Assembly (NCBI RefSeq): GCF_014859355.1
Contig: NZ_JACUUJ010000009.1
Location: 1-64,000 of the forward strand
Length of the DNA stretch: 64,000 bases
Direction of reading: 5' to 3'
From: Yoonia sp.
Lineage (GTDB): Bacteria > Pseudomonadota > Alphaproteobacteria > Rhodobacterales > Rhodobacteraceae
The position numbers were made by a program, and so were the translations under genes. Shown in pieces: positions 38,811-47,470 of this stretch. Each line of letters begins with the position of its first letter. Within the stretch, counting starts at the first letter, position 1. Under the pieces are notes generated by a model, which was given only the letters and a program-made list of their open reading frames with translations, had not been told where the DNA came from and did not search any database.

Positions 38811-38831
38811 TTCTATATAGAATAATGTTCT
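38811..38831. promoter_or_regulatory. Candidate operator between cysG and Lrp-type regulator
   Basis: TTCTATATAGAA at 38811-38822 is a perfect 12-base palindrome; AGAA at 38819 pairs again with TTCT at 38828 (AGAAtaatgTTCT). Three TTCT/AGAA half-sites thus lie close upstream of cysG and in the divergent region before the regulator gene, which suggests binding of that regulator. Confidence 0.55.
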
Positions 38832-38923
38832 GCTATTTGCTTCCCCTGTGGCCCAGATAAGGAAACATGTTCCGGGTTCGTGCGAAATTGGACGGCTTGT
38901 CCTGCAAAATCGGAGAAAGTGGA

Positions 38924-39385
38924 ATGTCTGTGCGGATAGATGCGACAGATCGGAAAATTCTGGCAGCCCTTCAGGCGGATGCGGCGCAGTCATTGGACGA
39001 TATTGCCAAGACTGTGGGGTCATCCAAAACGCCTGTCTGGAATCGCATCCGCAAAATGCGCGAAGCGGGAATCATCGGCCAGCAGACCGTGCTACTGGAC
39101 GCAGAGGCGCTGGGGTTCGAGGCGTGTTTTTTCGTGCTGATCCGCACGTCAGAACATGATGCAGACTGGCAGGCGCGGTTCCTGCGCGCGCTGAAATCCC
39201 GCCCCGAGGTACAAGAGGCGCACAGGCTGGCGGGCGATATCGACTATATTCTCAAGGTCCGGGTCAAAAATGCACGCGCCTATGACACATTCTATCAGGC
39301 GCTGATTTCCGAAGTGAAGGTGCATAACGTCACTGCACTTTTGTCGATGGAAGAAATCAAATCGACGGTTGCGCTGCCGCTGTAG
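38924..39385 (+). CDS. Lrp/AsnC-family transcriptional regulator
   Basis: A 153-residue regulator. The HTH is IDATDRKILAALQADAAQSLDDIAKTVGSSKTPVWNRIRKMREAGIIGQ, followed by a RAM effector-binding domain with LAGDIDYILKVRVKNARAYDTFYQALIS. The start at 38924 (MSVRIDATDRK) has a GGAG site; the open frame further upstream is out of family. It is divergent from cysG and may control the sulfur operon in response to an amino acid, most plausibly a sulfur metabolite. That target is inferred from position only. Confidence 0.9.
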   Translation: MSVRIDATDRKILAALQADAAQSLDDIAKTVGSSKTPVWNRIRKMREAGIIGQQTVLLDAEALGFEACFFVLIRTSEHDADWQARFLRALKSRPEVQEAHRLAGDIDYILKVRVKNARAYDTFYQALISEVKVHNVTALLSMEEIKSTVALPL

Positions 39386-39405
39386 GATGGGTGATATCAC
39401 CCATC
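39386..39405. terminator. Perfect 20-base palindrome after regulator gene
   Basis: GATGGGTGATATCACCCATC followed by TTAT, three bases after the stop codon of the Lrp-type gene. It is a terminator candidate, and similar in style to 7555 and 15422. Confidence 0.6.
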
Positions 39406-39424
39406 TTATGCGAAGGCTTCTGAC

Positions 39425-40333
39425 ATGATATTCATCACGATCTGGCCGCTTTTTGCGCTGATCTGTCTTGGCTTTGTAATGGCGCGCGGTGGCTTTCCCG
39501 GATCAGGGTTCTGGCCTGCGGCGGAACGGGTGAATTATTTCATCCTGTTTCCCGCGCTGCTGGTGTCCAGCCTTGCCAGTGCGCCGGTGCGTGATCCGGC
39601 GCTGTTGCGGATGGGGCTGGCTGTGATCGTGACGATCTGTCTGGCCGCCGCAGCACTGGGCCTAGTGCGCCGGTTCAAGCCGATGCCAGCGGCGCGGTTT
39701 GGCGCGTCGATGCAGGGGGTGGTGCGGCTGAATACCTATCTGGGCCTCGCGATCACCGCCAGTCTGGCCGGGGCAGACGGGCTGGAACGCGCGGCGGTGT
39801 TGCTGGCGGTTGCGGTGCCGCTGGTCAATGTGCTGTCGATCGTCGCGCTAACCGATAGCGGCGCAGCGCGGCACCCGCGCGCGCTGTTGCGGATGGTGCT
39901 GCGCAACCCGCTGATACTGGCGTGCCTTGCGGGGATCGTGATTGCGCTGGCGGGGTTCGGCCTGCCGTTTGGCGTGGGGCAGTTTGTGGCGGTGCTGGCG
40001 CAAGGGAGCCTGCCGCTGGGGTTGTTGTGCGTTGGCGCGGCACTGCGGCCTGCGATGATGCGGCAGGATGTGGCGGCACTTGCCGGCAACGGGGCGGCGC
40101 GCCTGTTGGGGATGCCGCTGCTGGCATTTCTGGTTGGCCACGCCTTTGGTCTGGACGGGGTCGAGGCATTGGTGCTGGTGATTTTCAGCGCCATTCCCAC
40201 GGCCCCCACAGCCTATGTGCTGACGCGGCAGTTTGGCGGCGATGGCACCTATATGGCGGGGCTGGTGACGGCGCAGACGATGGCGGCGGTCGTCACGATC
40301 CCGCTGGTGCTGCTGGTCATGGGGTTTGGCTGA
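39425..40333 (+). CDS. AEC (auxin efflux carrier)-family permease
   Basis: A 302-residue membrane protein with about ten hydrophobic helices. Family signs are the MIFITIWPLFALICLGFVMARGG opening, the AERVNYFILFPALLVSSLA segment, and the C-terminal IFSAIPTAPTAYVLTRQFGGDGTYMAGLVTAQTMAAVVTIPLVL. Bacterial members transport organic acids such as malate or malonate; the substrate here is open. It overlaps the convergent P450 gene by 17 bases at their 3' ends. Confidence 0.9.
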   Translation: MIFITIWPLFALICLGFVMARGGFPGSGFWPAAERVNYFILFPALLVSSLASAPVRDPALLRMGLAVIVTICLAAAALGLVRRFKPMPAARFGASMQGVVRLNTYLGLAITASLAGADGLERAAVLLAVAVPLVNVLSIVALTDSGAARHPRALLRMVLRNPLILACLAGIVIALAGFGLPFGVGQFVAVLAQGSLPLGLLCVGAALRPAMMRQDVAALAGNGAARLLGMPLLAFLVGHAFGLDGVEALVLVIFSAIPTAPTAYVLTRQFGGDGTYMAGLVTAQTMAAVVTIPLVLLVMGFG

Positions 40334-41486
40334 CCATCAGCCGTTCCAGCCCGTGAAAATGATAGACATCGCCATAGGTGGGCGGCGCTGACAGTGCAAG
40401 TTCAGGGCAACGCGCGAACAGTGTTTCCAACGCGATGCGCAGTTCCAGCCGCGCCAGCGGGGCGCCGACGCAGAAATGGATGCCGCCGCCAAAGCTGGTG
40501 TTTTGCGGCCCCTTGCGGGCGGGGTCAAAGGTGTCGGGCCCTGCGTAAGCCGTAGGGTCGCGGTTGGCGGCACCCAGCAAACAGGCGATCTGGTCGCCGC
40601 GTTTGAAATGGTGATCGCTGATCTGCACATCCTCATAGACCCAGCGGGTGAACATGTGCAGCGGTGGATCAAAGCGGATGATCTCTTCTACGCAAGTATC
40701 TGTAATATTGCGGATATTATGTTCCAACAGGGTTTTGACACCGTTGCCCAGCGTATGCACCGTCGCCTCGTGTCCTGCGTTCAACAGCAGAATGCAGGTG
40801 GTGATCAGTTCGTCGGTTGTCAGCTTTTCGCCGTTTTGTTCCGCCGCGATCAGGGTCGAGATCAAGTCGCCGGTGGGTGTTTCGCGCCGCTGGGCGATAT
40901 AGCCGCGCATGAAGTCCACGAAATCATTGGTGGCGGCAATGGCGGCGGTTTCGATTTCCGGCGTGCGGCGGGCCTGATACATCGCGACCATCGCGTTGGA
41001 CCAGCGCAGCAGATCATCGGCGCGGTATTCGGGCACACCCAAAAGGCGCGAGATGATGACAACGGGAACGGGCTGGGCATAGGCGGTCAGCAAATCGAAC
41101 GGTTCCGCCGGAAACCGGTCGATCAGGTCATGACACAACTGGCGGATATCCGGTTCCAGCGCCGCAATCGTCCGGCTGGTAAAGGCACGCAGCACCAGTG
41201 ACCGCAGGCGCGTGTGGCGGGGCGGTTCCAGTTCCAGCATCGAATGCGCCTCGACCTGATAAAACGGGCGCAGCGCGTCAGGAATGGCGGGGGCGAGTTC
41301 GGGCGGGCATTCGCGGCCCATGCGCCTGTCGCGCAGCACGGCATGCACGGCCTTGTGGGACACAGCGCAGGCCATGTCGTAATCATCCCACCAGAAAAAA
41401 TCGCCCGAAGTGCGCGCGCGTTCATAGAATGGGTAGGGGTTCTGCACAAATGCGGGTTCGGTCGGGGATTGGGTGAAATGTTCCAT
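40317..41486 (-). CDS. Cytochrome P450
   Basis: A 389-residue soluble bacterial P450. The I-helix oxygen-binding motif is LLNAGHEATVHTLGNG, the K-helix ExxR is EIIRFDPPLHMFTRW, and the heme-thiolate loop is FGGGIHFCVGAPLARLE with the axial cysteine. The start at 41486 (MEHFTQSPTEPAFVQNPYPFYERAR) is canonical. No ferredoxin or reductase partner is adjacent. It is divergent from dctB, with a 58-base gap between the start codons. Substrate unknown. Confidence 0.9.
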   Translation of the reverse strand: MEHFTQSPTEPAFVQNPYPFYERARTSGDFFWWDDYDMACAVSHKAVHAVLRDRRMGRECPPELAPAIPDALRPFYQVEAHSMLELEPPRHTRLRSLVLRAFTSRTIAALEPDIRQLCHDLIDRFPAEPFDLLTAYAQPVPVVIISRLLGVPEYRADDLLRWSNAMVAMYQARRTPEIETAAIAATNDFVDFMRGYIAQRRETPTGDLISTLIAAEQNGEKLTTDELITTCILLLNAGHEATVHTLGNGVKTLLEHNIRNITDTCVEEIIRFDPPLHMFTRWVYEDVQISDHHFKRGDQIACLLGAANRDPTAYAGPDTFDPARKGPQNTSFGGGIHFCVGAPLARLELRIALETLFARCPELALSAPPTYGDVYHFHGLERLMVSQTP

Positions 41487-41544
41487 CGGTTTTCCTTGCC
41501 TTGACTCTCTGGTCAATGCAAGTGGGGGCGGATATGTTGGCGGC

Positions 41545-43302
41545 ATGGAACGGTTTTTGTGGCCCCGACTGGTTGTGTTTTCTGCTTATCTGGCCGCGGT
41601 CGGCGTCTTTGCCGCAGGGATCTGGTGGTATGGCTATGTCGCCGCGTTGGGACAACTGGAACAGCGGGCGCGGTCTGATCTGGCACTGGCGTCCGACAGT
41701 CTGACAGGCGAATTGCGGCGGTTCCGGGAATTGGCGGTGCTGACTGCGGATCATCCACAATTGCGGCCTGTGATGGCTGGTCTGACACCCGCCGCCTTGG
41801 TGCGCCCAGTGCTGCAACGGATCGCGGACAAGACCGGTGCGCTGGACATCATGTTGGTCGATCCGCAGGGCCGGTCGATTCTGGCGACCGAAGGCGCAGC
41901 ACAAATCAACCATGCAGGGCAGCCCTATTTCACACGCGCCATGCAGGGCGCATTGGGTGCGGGGCATCTTTACGGCGGGGCAAGTCCGGGGCGCGCCTTT
42001 GTGATTGCGGCACCGATCTTTTCCGCAGCCGGGCCGGTCAACGGTGCTTTGGTTGTTTTTGCCAATGTCGAAGCCGTGGAATCAGCGTGGCGTGGTGCGC
42101 GTCCGGTGGTGTTTTTCACGGATGATCAGGGTGTGATATTCCTGTCCAACCGGTCGGAGCTGATTTTTCGAACACGGCAGGCCGGCGCTAACCCGTCTGG
42201 CGCGGGCATGTCGCCGTTCGTGCATTATACGCAGGACCTGGTCGGCGATTTCGAGGTGTGGGATGTCGATGGTGGCCGCTATCTGCCCGCACGCGCCTTG
42301 CACCTGACACTTGATCTGCCGGTGATTGACATGGTTGGCGAGGTGCTGGTCGATGTTGGACCGGCGCGCCAACTGGCCAACCTGCAAGCTGCGGTTGCTG
42401 CTGCGGTGTGTCTTGCGTTTGGCCTTTTGTTGCTGGTGGCCACTCAGCGTCGGCGCACTTTGGCGGCGCTCAACCAGCGACTGGAACAGCGGGTGCGTGA
42501 CCGGACGGCGGAATTGTCTGCGCTGAACATGGACCTGATCCGCGAGGTGGCAGAGCGGACCGCAGCCGAGGCGCGCCTGGAAAAGGCACAGGATGATCTG
42601 CTGCAGGCGGCCAAGCTGTCGGCCTTGGGGCAGATGTCGGCAGGGATCAGTCACGAGTTGAACCAGCCGTTGACCGCGATCCGGTCATTTGCCGAAAATG
42701 CCCAGAGCTATCTTGAGCGTGGCAAGCCCGATATTGCCGCCCAGAACCTTGGGCGCATTTCAGAAGTGGCGCGCCGCATGGGCCGGATCATTCGCAACCT
42801 GCGCGCCTTTGCCCGGCAAGAGGACGAGCCTGCCAAGGATGTGGATATCGTCGCTGTCATCGACGCCGTGCTTGAAATTGTTGGCCCTCAGGCGGCAAAG
42901 AGCGGCGTTACCCTGACGTGGGTTCGCCCCTCTGGCCCGATCATCGTGCGCGGTGGCGAAGTGCGGTTGCAGCAGGTCGTCCTCAATCTTGTGTCAAACG
43001 GTATGGATGCGATGGCAGACAGTGCCATAAAAGAGGTGCGCATCGCCGTTGATCAATCCGGCGCACGCACCCGCATGACCGTGCGTGATACCGGGCCAGG
43101 CATCGCCGAACCAGAAAAGATATTCGAACCTTTTTATACGACCAAGGCCGTGGGCGGTGGTGACGGCATGGGGCTGGGCCTGTCGATTTCGTATGGTCTG
43201 GTGCAAAGCTTTGGCGGTGCGATTCAGGGGCGCAACCATCCTGATGGCGGGGCGATTTTTACGGTCGAGCTGGATAGCGTCGCGCAACAGGTTGCCGCAT
43301 GA
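41545..43302 (+). CDS. dctB: DctB-type sensor histidine kinase
   Basis: A 585-residue membrane sensor. Two transmembrane helices (VVFSAYLAAVGVFAAGIWWYGYV near the N-terminus and AAVAAAVCLAFGLLLLVA around 280) enclose a periplasmic double-PAS (Cache) sensor domain. A coiled coil leads to the dimerisation domain with His370 in ISHELNQPLTAIRSF, then the ATPase motifs NLVSNGMDAM, DTGPGIAEPEKIFEPFYTTKAVGGGDGMGLGLSI. It presumably senses external C4-dicarboxylates. The stop overlaps the dctD start (ATGA). Confidence 0.9.
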   Translation: MERFLWPRLVVFSAYLAAVGVFAAGIWWYGYVAALGQLEQRARSDLALASDSLTGELRRFRELAVLTADHPQLRPVMAGLTPAALVRPVLQRIADKTGALDIMLVDPQGRSILATEGAAQINHAGQPYFTRAMQGALGAGHLYGGASPGRAFVIAAPIFSAAGPVNGALVVFANVEAVESAWRGARPVVFFTDDQGVIFLSNRSELIFRTRQAGANPSGAGMSPFVHYTQDLVGDFEVWDVDGGRYLPARALHLTLDLPVIDMVGEVLVDVGPARQLANLQAAVAAAVCLAFGLLLLVATQRRRTLAALNQRLEQRVRDRTAELSALNMDLIREVAERTAAEARLEKAQDDLLQAAKLSALGQMSAGISHELNQPLTAIRSFAENAQSYLERGKPDIAAQNLGRISEVARRMGRIIRNLRAFARQEDEPAKDVDIVAVIDAVLEIVGPQAAKSGVTLTWVRPSGPIIVRGGEVRLQQVVLNLVSNGMDAMADSAIKEVRIAVDQSGARTRMTVRDTGPGIAEPEKIFEPFYTTKAVGGGDGMGLGLSISYGLVQSFGGAIQGRNHPDGGAIFTVELDSVAQQVAA

Positions 43303-44525
43303 TCCGCCAGGTTTTGCTTGTCGATGATGATCGCGATGTCCGCGAGGCGCTGACCCAGACCCTTGAACTGGCGCATCTGGATCCAGTGGTCGCTGGATCT
43401 TTTGTAGAGGCAAAAGACCACCTGCGCACTGATTTCCCCGGTGTCGTGATCACGGACATCCGTATGCCTGGCAGAGACGGCTTTTATCTGCTGGACCATG
43501 TGCGCAATCTGGATCCGGAATTGCCGGTAATTCTGTTGACAGGCGAGGCTGACATCCCCATCGCGGTGCGGGCCATGTCGGCGGGGGCTTATGATTTTCT
43601 AGAAAAGCCTTGTGCGCCGCAAAATCTGGTGGCGGTGCTGGATCGCGCATTAAAGGCACGGGCATTGGTTTTGGAAAATCGCCGTTTGAAAAAGGAACTT
43701 CAAAAAGGCGATGCAGCGTCGCGGATGCTGTTTGGCCAATCGCAATTGGCCGAAGAGCTGCGCAGCCAGGCGCGTGCCGTGGCCCGTGCCGGAACGGATG
43801 CATTGATCGTGGGCGAACCGGGGTCGGGGACATCGAAGATCGCGGAAGTCATTCACCTTTTGTCGCCGATGGCGTCACGCCCCTTTATCAAGCGCGCGGC
43901 GGCATCACTGGCTGCGGCAGACATGAAGGCAGCCTTTGCCGACGTCATGGACGGCACGCTTTATATTGATGAAATCACCGCGCTGGATCCGGCTGTGCAG
44001 CTTTTGCTGTTGGACATTCTGGAGGACAGAGGGGCAGCGCGCGTGCTGGCGGGCAGCACGCGCGACATTCAGGCGGTTGTAGATGCCGGCCGTCTTAGCG
44101 CGGAATTGTTTTACCGGCTGGATCTCATGCGTGTGCGCGTCCCGCCCCTGCGCGAACGGCCAGAGGATATTCCTGTTTTGTTTCGGCATTACGTGGCGCA
44201 GGCCTGTGAACAGGCCAACCTGATGCAACCGCCGATCACGGCTGATCTGACGGCACGTCTGATTGCCCAAGACTGGCCCGGCAATGCGCGTGCGCTGATG
44301 AATGTCGCGATGCGGTTTGCCCTTGGTCTGGACGAAACTGAAACGCAGCCCGGTCTGGGACTGGCGGCCCAAATGGTGCAGGTGGAAAGGTCGTTTCTGA
44401 TTGCTGCACTTCAGCGGCATAAGGGCCGCGCGACCGATGTGGCGCGCGACCTGCAACTGCCGCGTAAGACCTTTTATGACAAGCTTAAAAAACATGGATT
44501 GAGGCCAGAAGATTATCGCAATTAG
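43299..44525 (+). CDS. dctD: DctD-type response regulator with degenerate AAA+ domain
   Basis: A 408-residue regulator. The receiver domain (residues 1-120) has Asp53 in VITDIRMPGRDG and Lys103 in FLEKPC. The central domain resembles NtrC-family AAA+: MDGTLYIDEITALD, RLDLMRVRVPPLRERPEDIPVLFRHYV. But Walker A reads GEPGSGTSK, with the lysine replaced by Thr, and the segment with the sigma-54 contact motif GAFTGA is missing (about 20 residues in place of 45). The C-terminal Fis-type HTH is RATDVARDLQLPRKTFYDKLKKHGL. It should bind DNA but probably cannot activate sigma-54 promoters, as in some Rhodobacter NtrC proteins that use sigma-70. Confidence 0.88.
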   Translation: MIRQVLLVDDDRDVREALTQTLELAHLDPVVAGSFVEAKDHLRTDFPGVVITDIRMPGRDGFYLLDHVRNLDPELPVILLTGEADIPIAVRAMSAGAYDFLEKPCAPQNLVAVLDRALKARALVLENRRLKKELQKGDAASRMLFGQSQLAEELRSQARAVARAGTDALIVGEPGSGTSKIAEVIHLLSPMASRPFIKRAAASLAAADMKAAFADVMDGTLYIDEITALDPAVQLLLLDILEDRGAARVLAGSTRDIQAVVDAGRLSAELFYRLDLMRVRVPPLRERPEDIPVLFRHYVAQACEQANLMQPPITADLTARLIAQDWPGNARALMNVAMRFALGLDETETQPGLGLAAQMVQVERSFLIAALQRHKGRATDVARDLQLPRKTFYDKLKKHGLRPEDYRN

Positions 44526-44658
44526 AAACGTAACCCGCGACGTTCTGACACACCCAAAGCCATCTTATCCGTGCTAGCTTGTATTCCATCGTACACGATA
44601 AACCGGCCGTCCAGAGTAAATAAACCGTGTTTCAACATTCAACAGGGGAGGGGCGTGC

Positions 44659-45483
44659 ATGGTAAATGCGCGGTTGAACGAGGACATTTTTGACCGTTCG
44701 GAATATGAACGTGCAGGAAAACAATTGCGTTTTGTGGAACGCACACTTCCGCCTGATTCTGTTTCGCTACTGGCGCAGGAAGTTGTCAAACGGCTCGCAT
44801 TTCGGATGCCAAAATCTGCCAGGTCCGATCGTCTGACAAGGCCCGAAGACATTGACGTGTTTTGTAACGCCTTGCTGTCATCCGATGAAGATGCGGGCGC
44901 GCGAATTGTGGCACTGGCGCAGCGCAGCGGAGTAAACACGCAAGAGATTTACCTTGATTATATCGTCTGCGCCGCCCGCCGTCTGGGCGAAATGTGGGAA
45001 GACGATACAGCATCCTTCATTGAAGTGACACTTGCCACGGGGCGACTATACCGCATTGTGCGTGGCTTGCGCCATCTGCTGGCGGCCGACATTACGAAAG
45101 ACCGGGATGATTGCCCTGTATTTTTTACGTTGGTGCCGGGTGACTCGCATACGTTGGGCATAGAAATCGCAACTGATTTGTTTCGCCGTGACGGGTTTGA
45201 AATCGATCTGGCGGTGGACATGTCGCATGACGAGCTGGTCGCCCGCAGCGAAAGCCGCAATTACCAGGTGATCATGCTTGTGGCCAATTCAGACGGGATG
45301 TTGCCCGCGCTGACCCGCCTGATCGTGGCCTTGCGTATCACGCAACCCCTTGCACATGTGGTGGTTGCAGGTCAGATCCTGACACATCATCCACGCATCG
45401 CCGATATCACTGGCGTTGATGCGGTTATCCATAGGATGGATACGGCCGCAGCGACAATCAAGGGTCTGATGGCAGCAGAGTGA
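44659..45483 (+). CDS. B12-binding regulatory protein, AerR/PpaA-like
   Basis: A 274-residue soluble protein. Residues 60-145 form a helical cap (DIDVFCNALLSSDEDAG... EMWEDDTASFIEVTLATGRLYRIVRGLRHLL) as in B12-binding-2 modules. Residues 150-270 form a Rossmann-like domain with the cobalamin signature DxHxxG at Asp162-His164-Gly167 (VPGDSHTLGIEIA), then FRRDGFEIDLAVDMSHDELVARS. This matches AerR/PpaA-type antirepressors (light or redox sensing by B12 or heme), not a metabolic mutase. It has no DNA-binding domain, so it probably acts on a partner regulator. It lies between dctBD and dctPQM, all on the + strand. Confidence 0.78.
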   Translation: MVNARLNEDIFDRSEYERAGKQLRFVERTLPPDSVSLLAQEVVKRLAFRMPKSARSDRLTRPEDIDVFCNALLSSDEDAGARIVALAQRSGVNTQEIYLDYIVCAARRLGEMWEDDTASFIEVTLATGRLYRIVRGLRHLLAADITKDRDDCPVFFTLVPGDSHTLGIEIATDLFRRDGFEIDLAVDMSHDELVARSESRNYQVIMLVANSDGMLPALTRLIVALRITQPLAHVVVAGQILTHHPRIADITGVDAVIHRMDTAAATIKGLMAAE

Positions 45484-45487
45484 ATCT

Positions 45488-45503
45488 GTGTGGTAATCCA
45501 CAC
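45488..45503. promoter_or_regulatory. Palindrome upstream of dctP
   Basis: GTGTGG-TAAT-CCACAC: six-base perfect arms, four bases after the stop of the B12-binding gene and about 200 bases upstream of dctP. Candidate operator for a DctD-type protein, or a weak terminator; the 221-base gap has no sigma-54 type -24/-12 that I could see. Confidence 0.4.
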
Positions 45504-45704
45504 TGTTTGCGCTGCCGCCTGTGCGGATTATCGCGCATTATGTTTGCGTGTTTTTTGGTAAATCCGGAAAAGTAACTTTTAATCAATATGTTGCGACGTC
45601 TTTTTCAGCGGCTGTAAAAGCGCTTGCTACCTGGTCTGACTGATTGTCATTTTAGGTTGTCCGCCCCCATCGGGCGACACGTTATTCCCAAGGGAGGAAA
45701 TAAA

Positions 45705-46715
45705 ATGACATTTCTGAAAGCGGCAGCCGCAATGGCTGCAATCTCGATCACGGCGAGCATGGCGCATGCAGACCCTACCGGATGTGATGCCGGTGAAATC
45801 GTCGTCAAGTTCAGCCACGTCACCAACACAGACCGTCACCCCAAAGGTATTGCTGCGAACCTGCTGAAAGATCGCGTCAATGCCGAGATGGACGGCACCA
45901 TGTGTATGGAGGTTTTCCCCAACTCGACACTTTACACCGACGAACAGGTGATCGAGGCGATGTTGCGCGGCGATGTGCAAATGGCAGCCCCTTCGCTTTC
46001 ACTGTTTGAATCGATCACCAAGGCCTATCGCCTGTTCGACCTGCCGTTCATGTTCAAAAACATCGAAGCGGTTGACGCGTTCCAAGCGTCTGAAACCGGC
46101 CAAGACATGCTGAACGCGATGCAACGCCGTGGCATTCAAGGGCTGGGGTATTGGCACAACGGCATGAAACAGATCAGCGCCAACAAGCCGTTGATACATC
46201 CCTCTGATGCCAATGGGCTGAAATTCCGTGTGCAGCCATCCGACGTGCTGGTCGCGCAGATGCAGGCGCTGGGCGCATCACCGCAGCCCATGGCCTTTGC
46301 CGAAGTTTACGGCGCGCTGCAAACCGGCGTTGTGGACGGGCAGGAAAACTCATGGTCGAATATCTATGGCCAAAAGTTTTTCGAAGTGCAGGACGGCATC
46401 ACCGAAACCAACCACGGGATCATCGATTATATGGTCGTGTCCTCGGTCGATTTTCTGGACAGCCTTGATGCCGCAGTGCGCGATCAGTTCCTGACAATCG
46501 TGCACGAGGTGACGACATCGCGCAACGCAGCCGTGCTGGAAGTTGACCTTGCAGCCCGTCAGGCCATTCTGGATGCTGGCGGCAAGATCGTGCAACTGAC
46601 ACCTGAACAGCGTGAAGTCTGGGTCGAAACGATGAAGCCCGTCTGGGAACAGTTCGCCGACGAAGTCGGTCAGGAAAACATCGACGCGGCACAGGCTATC
46701 AACGCATCCATGTAA
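45705..46715 (+). CDS. dctP: TRAP transporter solute-binding protein DctP
   Basis: A 336-residue periplasmic binding protein. The signal peptide is MTFLKAAAAMAAISITASMAHA (cleavage near residue 22). Typical DctP segments are VVKFSHVTNTDRHPKGIAANLLKDRVN, MFPN-type MCMEVFPNSTLYTDEQVIEAML, GLKFRVQPSDVLVAQMQALGASPQPMAFAEVYGALQTGVVDGQENSWSNIY (ligand arginine in FRV). It captures C4-dicarboxylates or related acids. The start ATG at 45705 has GGGAGGAAATAA. A hairpin follows before dctQ. Confidence 0.94.
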   Translation: MTFLKAAAAMAAISITASMAHADPTGCDAGEIVVKFSHVTNTDRHPKGIAANLLKDRVNAEMDGTMCMEVFPNSTLYTDEQVIEAMLRGDVQMAAPSLSLFESITKAYRLFDLPFMFKNIEAVDAFQASETGQDMLNAMQRRGIQGLGYWHNGMKQISANKPLIHPSDANGLKFRVQPSDVLVAQMQALGASPQPMAFAEVYGALQTGVVDGQENSWSNIYGQKFFEVQDGITETNHGIIDYMVVSSVDFLDSLDAAVRDQFLTIVHEVTTSRNAAVLEVDLAARQAILDAGGKIVQLTPEQREVWVETMKPVWEQFADEVGQENIDAAQAINASM

Positions 46716-46730
46716 GATGCAGGAAACGGG

Positions 46731-46755
46731 CGGCCCGGGGCTGGTTTCCGGGCCG
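46731..46755. terminator. Intergenic hairpin between dctP and dctQ
   Basis: CGGCCCGG-ggctggttt-CCGGGCCG followed by TTTG. A partial terminator here would explain strong dctP and lower dctQM expression, the usual binding-protein excess in TRAP operons. Confidence 0.7.
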
Positions 46756-46782
46756 TTTGTTGTGCACGCTGGGGAGGGAAAG

Positions 46783-47466
46783 ATGAGCAGCAAATACGCA
46801 CCCAAAGGTCCGGTCGGCCGTGCGGTTCACGGTCTGGAAGAAAACGCAATCGCGCTTCTGTTGGGTTTGATGACCTTGCTGACCTTTGTGAATGTGATCC
46901 TGCGCTATGTCTTTAACAGTTCCATCATCTGGAGCATTGAAGTCGTGCTGGTTCTGTTTGCATGGCTTGTTCTGTTCGGCGTTTCCTACGGGTTCAAGGT
47001 GACAGCGCATCTGGGTGTTGATGCCCTTACCAACCTTCTTCCCCCTCGACCGCGCAAGGTGGTTGCACTGATTGCAGGCACTTTGACAATTTTTTACGCG
47101 ATGCTGCTGTTGAAAGGCGCTTGGGACCAATGGGCGCCCTTTGCCGATTTGCCGCCCACGACGGGCAGGTGGTTTCCGACCGGCTTTGAAAGCGGGGGAC
47201 GCACGCGCAGCTTTTTTGAAACCGACCAGATCCCGATGCCACAATGGCTTCGCTTCCTGGAGGACTTGATTAATGACGGCGACCGCTACAGCAAGATGCC
47301 GCGCATGATCCCCTATACGATTCTGCCGATTGCTGCCGTGCTGATCCTGTTCCGGGTCTGTCAGGCTGTCTGGCGTATCTGGACCGATCAAAGCGACAGC
47401 CTGATCGTGAGCCACGAAGCCGAAGATGCGGTCAAAGAAGCCGCCAAGCTGAACAAGGAGGCTTGA
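46783..47466 (+). CDS. dctQ: TRAP transporter small permease DctQ
   Basis: A 227-residue protein with four membrane helices: IALLLGLMTLLTFVNVILRYVFNSSIIWSIEVVLVLFAWLVLFGVSYGF, VVALIAGTLTIFYAML, and YTILPIAAVLILFRVCQA. The second-half loop with TDQIPMPQW is long. Start at ATG 46783 with GGGAGGGAAAG. It ends four bases before dctM. Confidence 0.92.
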   Translation: MSSKYAPKGPVGRAVHGLEENAIALLLGLMTLLTFVNVILRYVFNSSIIWSIEVVLVLFAWLVLFGVSYGFKVTAHLGVDALTNLLPPRPRKVVALIAGTLTIFYAMLLLKGAWDQWAPFADLPPTTGRWFPTGFESGGRTRSFFETDQIPMPQWLRFLEDLINDGDRYSKMPRMIPYTILPIAAVLILFRVCQAVWRIWTDQSDSLIVSHEAEDAVKEAAKLNKEA

Positions 47467-47470
47467 CCCG

